Positions 1 to 10,214 of a stretch of 64,000 bases of DNA are shown piece by piece (the stretch's first letter is position 1; each line of letters begins with the position of its first letter). The notes below the pieces were generated by a model. The model was not told where the DNA came from and did not search any database. It saw only the letters and a list, made by a program, of their open reading frames with translations. The translations under genes and the position numbers were made by a program. The stretch is from Sympetrum striolatum. Its lineage: Eukaryota > Arthropoda > Insecta > Odonata > Libellulidae. The DNA lies in assembly GCA_947579665.1 (NCBI GenBank), contig OX388347.1, forward strand, positions 24,172,562 to 24,236,561, written 5' to 3'.

Positions 1-640
1 ACCTCATTAAGGCTAATTGAATTTGTTCAGTGCGTCACAAAAGACGTTCTTCCCGTAAAAGAAGCAATCCAGTGCTATTCATAGTCGCTTCTCTTGCCAA
101 AACTCGATTTTCTCTCCCTTTCCGTCAGCCCCTAAGGTGTAGCCAAGCAAAAAAGTAGAAATCTCGACGCTTCGCTGCCAAACCTTTCGTAGACAAAAGC
201 AAACGCCTGGACATGCACGTAGAAGGTAAAGCGTTGTTCTGCGAAAATCGTCCGAACTAATTAGGCGTTTGTTCGTCTTAAATGCTTCTTCTCTGTTGAG
301 GAATGCATTTCATTAATTCATTCCATATTTTTCAGATGAAATTTTCAAGAAAGAATCATCTTTGCCCTCTCAGTTTTTAATTTAATTATTTAATTTTGAC
401 CATTTTATTTGAACCATATTCTTGTTGTAAGAATCTCTCTGATATATTTCTTAATGCAGTAGTGATCTTTTTAGGAAAACTTTAACATCATATTTTAGTA
501 TTTATTTAATTAGTTCACTTCAGAGCATTCATAAACTTAATTATCATGCCTTAAGAATATTATGAGCTATCCGAAATGATTTATCGCTTGTTTCAAGGAA
601 ATTTTTTCATCAATACGTTTATTTTATTAATTCTAATTTC
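1..640. other. Non-coding AT-leaning stretch, nothing recognised
   Basis: The first 300 bases are of mixed composition and the rest is AT-rich. No reading frame of note, no repeat and no RNA gene were seen. Confidence 0.5.
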
Positions 641-784
641 ATTATATTTTATGATAGAAAAGGCAAAACGGCTGCTGATGGTTATGTTATAATTAAAGAA
701 TAAATTCCAAAACCATAAATAAACTAGAAACTGCAAGTTTCTTGATGGTTTTAGGAATTTATTCTTTAATTATATTTTATGATA
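641..784. repeat. 16-bp direct repeats flanking a hairpin
   Basis: The 16-mer ATTATATTTTATGATA occurs at 641-656 and again, identical, at 769-784. The second copy overlaps the last bases of the hairpin arm that ends at 774. Exact AT-rich 16-mers this close together are unusual, so the pair may be a target-site duplication or the trace of a local duplication. The overlap with the hairpin arm argues against a simple insertion, and the nature of the unit is unknown. Confidence 0.45.
688..774. repeat. Long imperfect hairpin, 29-30 bp arms
   Basis: The left arm (688-716) and right arm (745-774) are reverse complements apart from one extra base in the right arm. The 28-base spacer holds a second short stem, AGAAACT paired with AGTTTCT around a 3-base GCA loop. 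The whole would fold as a roughly 87-nt stem-loop with an internal loop. It could be a small MITE, a cruciform-prone palindrome, or the precursor of a small RNA. The sequence is very AT-rich and no known family was recognised. Confidence 0.6.
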
Positions 785-1619
785 TTGACTTACCTTTTTG
801 ATGCAGGTTTTCTTGTTTAAAGCGTTTAGGATTTATATTTCATATACTTACATTATCTTGAAGATATTACTTTTAGTTATATTCCTCGATGGTGACTCTC
901 TAGTTTTCCCAAAGTTCTGTATATCATTGAGATCAAATCTTAGTTAAATTCTTTTTTTCCATATTACGTTGCTTAAATTCTGCATCACCTCATCATTTGC
1001 ATCTTCCTTTTGAAGATTCAAACACGCTTGCGAAGATTCAAACACCGTCGCTCATTAAAATTTCTGTGGAAAATTACACGTCTATTTGGTGAAGTATTCC
1101 ACGAAGTCACGCATTGGAACATTGATATCGTTATAAGCCATACAGAGTATAAGGAAAGGAAATACCTCTTCCTGTTACGCTGTTCCAGTTAAATCTTGAG
1201 AAATATTTTAGCAATATATCTGCAGGAAACAAAATTCCGCAGCAGTGTAAAGTAGAAAACAATTTACCATGGTAGGTGATACGAATCATAGGGAATCAGG
1301 TATTTGGTTTTTTATTATTATCTCATGATATTTATTTAAAAAACATTGTAAAACAATACATTTTTCGTAATTTATTGTTTGTTATAGTATACACTGTCTG
1401 CTGGCATCTCATAGGTAGATTGATAGAACCTTTTACCAGGAGAGAGTTTTACGAGAGATCTCGTAGGAAAATCCAGTTCTATTACATGGAGGACCAATAT
1501 CGTGCGGAGTGTGCAGTTTACAAGGACCTCGAGATAAAACCCCTCTTAAGATTTTATGGTAAGCACAAGATTTGCGGAGCTAAACAGAATTTATCTCGAA
1601 ATCAGATTCCGAGACAAGC
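785..1619. other. Non-coding AT-rich stretch
   Basis: This stretch holds open frames of 60 and 118 codons (1010-1192 and 1276-1632, plus strand), neither resembling a known protein. Their composition matches the surrounding DNA. No repeat or RNA gene was seen. Confidence 0.5.
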
Positions 1620-2230
1620 GGGGAATTTATGAGCAATGAGCATCCTTTTCCTTTGTTTAACGCGCCTCGGAGAATTCCCTGTTTATCTACCTCAATTCCA
1701 TCTTCTGCAACCGACCCATTCTTAAGCGGTTTCCCTTATTTAATTTCTTACCTCTCTCCAACATTAAAACCCGGTTATCTCGCATTGCCTCTTCCCCCGT
1801 TCGTCTTTTTCCCCCGTCGGTAATTGCATCGTCCACTCCCTCACGCCCAAACGACCATTCCAACGTCTCGAAGAATATTCCTCCCTTATCTTCCCCACTT
1901 TCCCCGCACGCAAGGAGCCCGAAAAAGGGGCAGCGGTGGGATGGAGGGTATTCCGAGGAAGGATTTCTCGCAATTAGGGCAAACTGAGCATAATCGCAAC
2001 CAATCAGCGATCTTTGCCTCTCCTCTACCACGGACGTCTAATTCCTACGTTCTCCGTTCGCGGCGCTGCGCTCTCTCTCTCTCTTTCTCTCTTTCCGCCG
2101 AAATATCCAGCAGGCATCTCCTGTGAAAGATAAGAAGGAAGCCATGAGATTAAAACACGCTTTATGTCAGTCGAAAGGGGGAGAAGCATTGCCGTCTCTA
2201 TCTGGAGAGGTAACACAATTGATGGAGATA
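1620..2230. other. GC-richer, pyrimidine-biased block
   Basis: This block is markedly richer in C and T on the plus strand than its flanks and contains many CpG dinucleotides. It includes the CT microsatellite described separately. Overlapping open frames exist on both strands, as expected where stop codons are scarce, and none looks like a real protein. The role is unknown; such blocks recur through the window. Confidence 0.5.
2071..2095 (+). repeat. (CT)n microsatellite
   Basis: A run of CT dinucleotides with one TTT interruption, just after a CpG-rich segment. Such runs can act as GAGA-factor-type sites in insects, but nothing here shows that use. Confidence 0.85.
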
Positions 2231-3207
2231 AGGGAAAGAAGTTGCAGGAATTTGATTTGTTTCTTGATTGAATTAACCGATATTTTTTCGCAGCTTCAAT
2301 AATATTCGCGGAGATAATTTATATCCTTTGAAAGAGCGGGGCAGTAGTTGGAATTACTCTTCCTCGTGTTTGAATATTCAGCTAGTTTATGCTTAGATGC
2401 AGTAATTAAGCTAGTTTCCAGGGACAAAGATGGGTCGTAATAGGCTTAGAAATTAGAGGGAAAATGACGGACAACTTAAAAATGTTTACAAATGAGGAAA
2501 GCACGTTTAATAGAAATAATAAAACGTCGTTTAGTTGGGAAATCTTATGATTAAAACAGTTGTGGCCAATCGGCCGAAAATTATGTAGTTGTGATGATGT
2601 TAATTGGTTCTTTGAATCTTTAATTTTAAGTAGCATATGATATTATGTTATTAATACGTTGAAAATGGACGATTTACATGAGTTAATTAACTATTGAGGG
2701 GATAATGTAGCCTATTCTATTCTAAAACAAGTTTGTATATTCGTGATTTGAAAATATTTTCGACTCTTGCCGACGTAGGCTCATCGACTTCAAACCTGAT
2801 TATAGTTTACAATATATAGCTAAAATAGTATAAAAACTAAAGCTAAATGTTATCCCATAAATGTTTTTAGGATTGAAGATATTCTGATAGCTCTAAATTT
2901 CGAAGGGAAGTGAATGATTATTAAAATGTTAGCTAAAAACTACATGCGCTTGATTATCATACAAATAAGGAAGAGGTAACCAGAGTTTGATATTTACGTA
3001 GTAACATACCTGATAGGAAAGTTATTTTGGTTTGAAAATCCGCTGCCGAAAGTTACTAATCGAACGAACAGTTGCTTTGAGGCTTTGTTTTAAAATTGCT
3101 ATTCTTATGAGATATATATTGACGTTTGATGTTCATAATGCTTTTGGACCGATTTTGCCTATCCATGGAAGTTAACATCACTTTCTCATTCCGTCACGTT
3201 GTTGCGG
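2231..3207. other. Non-coding AT-rich stretch
   Basis: The stretch is mostly AT-rich. No repeat, RNA gene or credible reading frame was seen. Confidence 0.5.
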
Positions 3208-3321
3208 TATCGGAAAACGATAAAAGTAAGAAGAGTAAAAGAGGGATGTGCTCCCTACCTCTGTTTTTGGGCCGCTATCGTAGTTTCTTTATATCGATTT
3301 ATCGATAGGCTAAAAATATCG
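3208..3321. promoter_or_regulatory. Cluster of TATCG/CGATA motifs
   Basis: The 5-mer TATCG or its complement CGATA occurs seven times in 114 bp: at 3208, 3218, 3276, 3292, both halves of TATCGATA at 3300-3307, and 3317. About 0.2 would be expected in random sequence. TATCGATA is the binding site of the fly factor DREF, and CGATA clusters are bound by the fly boundary protein BEAF-32. Use of this cluster as a promoter or boundary element is inferred only, and these factors may not exist in this organism. Confidence 0.3.
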
Positions 3322-4639
3322 ACATTCTTCGACCGTATTCTCTCTGGAAAAGGGATATTGTCAATATTGGGGAGAAGGGAGGTCAGCGGATATGCTAAAC
3401 GTTTGGGAAATATTCTTTGGTTCGGAGATGATTCTTGAAGAGGAAAATAATTCAAGATACTTAGAGATACCTAGATAAAGGCGTAAAGAGAATCGTAGAT
3501 ACTACATAATGAGTAAACAGTAAATAAATTTCTTCATCTAACCGTAGAATGAGACCCTTCGCCTAAGTTTTTATTTAATTCCTGCAGATCGTTCAATGAC
3601 GAAAAGTCGGTGGTCATGTTAGGCCGATGATATTTTTGTTTTTGTTCAGATTAAGAAAAAAACCGCTTGGAAATCAGGATTCCCCAGAGACTTCAGTGAA
3701 TTTTTCTCTCTATCGGTTCATTTAGCTATTAAAATTAGAAAAATGTGTTATTATTGAAATATTTTTACTTCTAATGAATAAAAGATACCTTTGATATTCT
3801 TATGGCCGGTTCGAAGTATTATTTGCATTATTCGTGTGTCATAACGAGAACTGTACTCATTACGATGACAAGTAGTTTAATAAACGATCTACTCTTACAT
3901 TTAATTTTTCTCAACATAAATTTGGCTGTGGACGTGAGATCTAAAAATATTTGACTTTCACGAATCAGTCAATATCGAATTCTCAGAAACATATCAACTA
4001 GGAAATATTAAAGCAATACGATTAACAGAATTATTAAGAAATTAAACAAGTTAGGAGGTTTTTGAGAAAACATAAGTTGTTAAAATTTAATAGTTTTAAT
4101 TTGCTAATTTTGATCCTAGATTGTGTGCTGAAATGACAGAATTAATGTGATGCTAATCATGGGTAATGTTGGACATCAAACTACAGTAAATATTTGTGAT
4201 TTGATTGACTTGTAATACTATAATTACTAATAAGGATGATAACGTTTATTGAATTCCGACTTACGTAAGAATAGTTCGTTGTATGAATCGGAGGGGACTG
4301 AACTAAGATACAATCAGCAGATGACGTTTATAACGGTATATAAGATGCCCCTAACGACATTGAAATCGTAACCAAGCATAGTTAATTATAACCGCTGAAC
4401 TGACTAAACAAGTTTATTAAGAAACATATTGAAGGCAAGGGATGGTATTTCATTACGACAGCCAATCTATTCCCTCTGCGAAGTATTCGCAAAGATGATG
4501 GAAAGCGATCCTCCCACTACGGCCCAAATTATAGCTAATTTTCTTGAATATCATAGGGCATTCCGTCCGCAAATTCTTCGCGTAGCAAAAAAAAACACAA
4601 TTCTCATTTTCCAATAAATACGACGGGGTTTTAGCTCCA
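3322..4639. other. Non-coding AT-rich stretch
   Basis: No credible reading frame, repeat or RNA gene was found. A 62-codon frame at 4429-4617 has no recognisable features. Confidence 0.5.
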
Positions 4640-5165
4640 CATTACTTGTATAGGTCATGAGAATCCGCATTCTTTTCATAATACCAGAAACTCGCCCTCC
4701 TCCTTGGCCGGAATGGAGTTTTGATGAAATTCGTCGGCCATCTTCTACTCAAGCCCACCATCTCCTCGGGAAAGTATCTCGCGCTCAATATTCCTGGGGG
4801 AAAATATGCCACACTCCCCTCGAATTCTTCCCCCTCCCCCACGTGGCGCTGGAAGGTGGAGTGCTGCGAGGGAGGCCCGTAATTAGAATCTCGGCCTCTC
4901 TTTTCCATCTTCCTCCTCTCTTTCTGTCTCCTTGTCTTCATTGTCCCTCTTCGCATTTCACTTTTCCTCCCTGTCACGGCCCTATAAAATTAATAAGGCT
5001 TAAATTACTTGTGACGTAACTGTTATCCCTCTTTCCTCCACCTCCTTCTTCATTTACCACCGTCGGCCCGTTTCATCTTTCCCTCGCTTACTTTTCCTTC
5101 GCTTCTATTCGCGTTTCCCGCCATCATCCACGCCATTCGCCTTTGCCGCCCGAATTGGCCGTTTT
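4640..5165. other. Pyrimidine-rich GC block
   Basis: Long runs of C and T on the plus strand, most strongly at 4900-5110, with scattered CpG. Opposing frames of 111 and 120 codons (4642-4977 minus, 4657-5019 plus) overlap and have low-complexity translations, so they are taken as chance. No function was recognised. Confidence 0.5.
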
Positions 5166-5880
5166 AAATGATTTATCGGGATCTAAGACGCTGGATGTAG
5201 GTTTGAAATTGAATGTAATTATAATGGATGACCTAGAACAATAATTTCTCAATTTCACATCATTGTGTACTTCTCATACATTGAGGATGGTTTTTGTATC
5301 TGTGGAATTCCATGTCATCACCGTCGCAAGTGTGTTATGTCGTCCTGTTTTATGGCCCTTACGATCTCAGTCTTATGTGCATATTTTTTCTGTTTTATAT
5401 TAAATCTTTTATGCACCTATCAGTTCTAAAAATGAAGTTTTATGTTGCCATTTCGGATTTTGACATACTCATTATTTCCTAATAGAATAATGTAATAAAT
5501 AATATTTGGGGTTAGTGATAAAAATTTACATTTAATGGAAATTACGATTCAGTTTTTTCGTCTTATTTCGTTGGCAATTCGTGATAGATGATATTATATT
5601 TGATCTCAGCAAGCTTCATTTTTTTATTTTACAGCTCAAAAGGAATTTTCCATTGATTCATTATTTTTAAAATTTGATTCACTAATTATTTTTTTTGTTT
5701 CATAGGATTTAAAGAATTTGTGTGATACAAAACATTTTTAATTTTTTGATAATCTATTATGTCTGTGGAATTGTCATCTTTGGAAAGTTTTGCAAAGCGC
5801 CCGCAAAGTGGACATGAAATACTACATAATAATTTCAACCTAAATATTTAGTTAGCATGATTTCATACGGTTAATTCCTA
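5166..5880. other. Non-coding AT-rich stretch
   Basis: T-rich runs dominate. Nothing identifiable was seen. Confidence 0.5.
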
Positions 5881-6430
5881 CAGTTTTGATGTTCTTCTGA
5901 GATAGACGTACGCCTCGCCGAAAGTTTCCTTACGGTTGCGCAGCAGAACGTAATTCTCCCCATCTTTCTATTTCCGGTTGAATTCGACTCCTCTCTCCAA
6001 CTGCCTAACTTTTTACCTCACCTTAAATAGTTTCTCCTTTCATTAAGCAAAGCTTTTTCAACTTGAGAAATCATTTCGCCTGAACGCACACTCCGCTCCA
6101 TACTCGGGAGTAAAATGAGCGTTTCCGTCAATGAAAGCGCTCTAGCGGAAATGCAAGTTGGAGAGACACCTAGCGAGCGAACCTCGCAACTTTATCGTTT
6201 CGCCTACACCCCCTCCCCTCCCACCAACCCAGCAACCGTGCCAAACTATGGAAGTAATTTTCTAATTCGAGGAAAAACGCTATTGCTTTGAGGGAACAGC
6301 CATGTGATATTCTTACCTGTCTCTCTCTCCCATGCAGCTCGGCGTTAAATTAGAGAAAAAGCATCGGTTCGTGACGCTAGGGAGTAATTAGGTCAGCGGT
6401 ATAGTTACGATGAAAAAAAGTCGCGCTTTA
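5881..6430. other. Moderately GC-rich block with a small hairpin
   Basis: CpG is more frequent here than in the flanks. A short stem-loop lies at 6117-6142, with GAGCG-TTTC pairing with GAAA-CGCTC across a one-base bulge. No coding sequence was recognised. Confidence 0.4.
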
Positions 6431-8499
6431 CCTTTGAAAGTTTACCATGTGCGCAATATTAGTTTACTTCTGTGTGTATCTCGAATTTTAATTTCGAATT
6501 TTAACATCTCTTTGCGCGAGAGATTTCTCCGTTTGAACAATTTCCTTCTTTGCGGGTACGCTCATTTTTGTTTCGGAACATAATGCCATGTTGGATGGAA
6601 GTACTACTTTACGTTTTGAAAGATAAAAAAGTCTTAACCTTTGATATTCAATTTTCTGTCCGAGGAATACGTGCTCACCAAGTCGCGATGAATCCTTTTT
6701 AGGCTACTTACATATCTTCTTTTTGCACGCTACCTAAATATGAAGCTCCATATGAAATGCGAGCGAATCACGGCTTTTTTGGATGACTGATTTTCCTGTT
6801 TCTCGCGGAGTCGTTAGGCGTTAATATTTTGGTAGCGTTTCCTAGAAATTCCTATGAATTTGAGAATAATTAAAATTTAACGTCGAATACAAAATCTAAA
6901 CACCAAGCTCTTAACTGTTCCTATAAATATTGTAGGTTTAGCTGCTGTAATTCCCATGGCTACCGTTATACTGGAGCTCTTTGGACTTATATTAATTGGA
7001 TAATATTTGAAGTTACACTATTTACAAATATCGCGTAGAAATGTTAATAGCTCAACGAGGTATATGTAATGTGTACTCTCACAAAATCAAATTGTTTACG
7101 ATATTAAGGAAGGATCTGGTTCCTTATTTATAGTAGTCATTCTCTGGAGATTTCAACTACTTTTCGCCCAAAATCTCTGTTCCATCTCGCAAACAAAACC
7201 CGCTTTTTTGCTGGTAAATTTATCCTTTCCTAACGCGCCAATTTCCCCGTGTTAAAATTTTTAACTCTCTTACGTCAATTTCCTCTTTGTAGCAATTCCA
7301 TTCTCTGAGGATTAATCCTCACTCTTTCAGGAAATCTCATCATGTAGACTTTTCGCCGTCGTTTTCCCTCTGGATTAATCCAGGGTTCTCTAATTTCTCA
7401 CTTCACAAAATGGGCTCTTGGCTTATTTATATTCTTCGCTGTTTTGATGAAAACAGTTTTTCACACTCCCATTAGGGAGGTAGTTACTGTCAAACTTTAA
7501 CTCCAAGAAGAACCAACTCTCTTGGAGCTCCGAGTCAACGTTTCTTCTCGGAATTAGTTGGAATAATTTTTTACGAAAATCTTCTCCAGAGGGAAATATT
7601 TTAACGCCAAAAGAGTACACAGTGTCTTTTTTAAAATTCTAATGCCTAAGAAGTTTACCTCTGGGAATACATGTAGAGCGATTCGTAATCGGAGTGCTAA
7701 CAGACTTTTCCTATGAAGCTTTTTTGTTTTATTGATAAGAGAGATAGGTTGGAAGATGATAGATCTTAGCTTAGCCTCGCTCAATTATGGGCGTCATTTA
7801 TCCATTCCATTTTATGAAAATTAGATAAACTTCTGAATGTCTTTTAGTAGTAACTGAGCTCTAAATCAACCTAAAGATAAAGTAAGATTGCAATAATAAA
7901 GTTTAGAGTTTTTTGGAAGGCATACAATCAACTAGACTATTTTTATTGTTACCGTATATAATGCCATTCCACAAAGTCATCCCAGCAAATATCGATACGT
8001 TAGTTTATCTAGATAAGCAGCAACTTATACGTATACTCGCAATAAAAATAACAAAGTATCTGTATTATGGAAGAGAGGAGAATTTATGAATCTCTTTTAC
8101 ATCTGCACTTATATGCACTAATCTGTTCTAGATGTCGAGACAATCATTCATAAGATTTTCGCCAACGATGATGCGACTTTCAGGTCACAAAGCAAACATT
8201 TTCGAATGTATTTTCATCTCCATACAAGTAAATATTTCTTTCCTCTTGTCAATCGAAATTTTTAAGAGATACATTAAAAATCTTAAAAATCTTCAACAAG
8301 TGGGAAATACTTATCATAATTATTGAGGCAGCGTCTGTGGGTCAAATATCATGCATCTATTGTGGAAATCATCGAATTTGATAACATACCATCATCCATC
8401 TTTTATATACAGCTGGCACGTTATTCCAGCTGAGAATATAAGAATTTCTATCCTCGATCACGATGAGATATCAACAATGTTAGTCTCCATTTTAGCCTC
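6431..8499. other. Non-coding stretch of mixed composition
   Basis: Frames of 60-76 codons on both strands have no recognisable features. No repeat, RNA gene or regulatory cluster was seen. Confidence 0.45.
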
Positions 8500-9600
8500 C
8501 AACGGAGGAGCTCTTAGAAAAGCACCGCTTCCTTCCATTACTTATCTCCCCAGGCATTCCACGTCCATTCGATTCATATAGCAAACCGTGTAGAGGGAAA
8601 AGGCGCACAAACTTCGGACTAGCTACCGCTCCGTATTTACCTTAATCTCTTCCAAGCTTTTGTTCCCTTTTCCTTCCGCCTCCAGATATTCATTCCGCCT
8701 CGTCCATTGTGTTCTCACCCCTTCCTTACGTCCCTTCCTCTGTCCTTCCTTCCATTCTCCCGCTCAATCAATCTTTCCCCACTTCGATCCCCATCTCTCG
8801 CCCAATTTCTCAACTACCGCCCCCCGCAGCGACAACCGCACCACCTTCGACTTTCCCTTCTTAAAACTCCTTCTCCCTTTGCAGAGGTGCGAAAACGTCA
8901 GAGCTATCCCAATCCTTAGACGCCCCACCCCCTGCCCCCGCGGTGCGGAGTTGTCAGTTGCAAACGATGAAACTCGTCGGCACTTTCTCAGCCCCTCCCA
9001 CTCCCGCCTTCTTTTCTCGCACCCTAGAAGACCCCTTAATCACACGCCTCTCTTCCTTATTCCCGCCATTTAAAACCCTGTGCCACCCGGGCGCATACTT
9101 CCATACTTTCCCACCCTTTCTTCCTTCCCCGTCTTTCTTCCTCCCCTCCCTTACTTCTCCCCCCTCTTTCTTCCTCCTCTCGCCCGAATTCTAATTAGAA
9201 AGGCCGAAGGAGTGGGAAGCAAAAACCTGAGGTGGCTTCCTGTCATCCAGAAGGATGGGCGCCCACCCTCACTCTTAATCATTCCCCGCCGTCACCCATT
9301 CCTCTTTCAGCCATCCATTCCTATAGTCTCCGCCTCTGCGACCCAAAAATGTTATCACCGAGGTAATCGCTCTTCCCTCTCGTCAGCCCTCTCTACTTTC
9401 ACTAACCTCCCGCCTTTTTATTTCATCGTTCAGCATCTTTCATTTCCTACCGCGCCATTATTTGCTTGTCCAAGGATCACGGGGTTAATAAAAATGGAGA
9501 AGATCGGAATTCCGTATCCCTCGGTCTAGAATTCGTATTCCGAGTATTGGGTTTCCATCTGCTCCTCTGACGGCTTCAACATTTTCTATTTTAGGTCGGC
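8500..9600. other. Long pyrimidine-rich block
   Basis: Roughly one kilobase rich in C and T on the plus strand, most extreme at 8650-9200. Overlapping frames of 137, 83 and 149 codons (8660-9073, 8943-9194, 9080-9529) encode Ser/Pro/Leu/Phe-rich low-complexity peptides, which is what CT-rich DNA gives by default. They are not called as genes. Confidence 0.5.
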
Positions 9601-10140
9601 TGTCTAAGGAAGGAGACGGTTTTCATGGGTTAGTTAGTCGAACTGTATCATTAACATCAGTAAACTTTTAAGTAACACAATAGCAATTCCTAATATACTC
9701 AGGTAATGAAATCACACAGTTAAATTAGTACATTTGTTAAATTACATTCCTTATTCTACATCAAAACGTTAACGACACTCAAAAAGTGGCTCGATTAAAA
9801 TCCAAAGCTTTGAAGGATGCCCAAAAGTGATTCGTATGGAATATAAAATGTTAGCTATGTATCTCTAATGCTTTATACATATACCCTTCTGGTTCCTTAA
9901 CAATGACATATGGATAGTCCGATGAGCTCATCGATTATTAAGAAGAGTAGAATTTAAAGTGCTAACCAGTGATCTTAAAATAGAATTATCTTCGACAACA
10001 TTACGTGGTCATTCATGCCCCGTAACATATTTTGCAGAGGTTTGCAGCAGTAGCAGTAGCAGTAGCAGTGCAATACGATTTCCAATTATGAGTACTTTTC
10101 GTAATGAGGTATACGTAGAGGTAATGAAGATATAACACTT
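9601..10140. other. Non-coding AT-rich stretch
   Basis: Apart from the GCAGTA hexamer repeat described separately, nothing identifiable was seen. Confidence 0.45.
10044..10070 (+). repeat. (GCAGTA)n short tandem repeat
   Basis: GCAGCA is followed by three GCAGTA-like units and a closing GCAGTGCA. A simple-sequence repeat with no other context. Confidence 0.75.
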
Positions 10141-10214
10141 GTAAATTTTCCACACTTTTGTTTTACTCACGACCGGTTTCGCTACCCTGTGTAAAATAAG
10201 TGAGGAAAATTTAC
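10141..10214. repeat. Small foldback repeat with ACCGGTTTCG centre
   Basis: The outer 11 bases GTAAATTTTCC at 10141 are matched by the reverse complement ending at 10214. Complementarity continues imperfectly through CACTT and TTTTAC, so the 74-bp unit folds on itself. The centre carries ACCGGTTTCG. From general familiarity, ACCGGTTTCG next to foldback arms turns up in dispersed repeats of several insects, but no family name can be given. It is followed by a short TAGTAGG-type repeat and two copies of TATAGTAAGTG at 10233 and 10271. Confidence 0.5.

Noticed and set aside
8660..9529. Overlapping frames of 137, 83 and 149 codons
   Set aside because: All are default translations of CT-rich DNA and none has a recognised domain.
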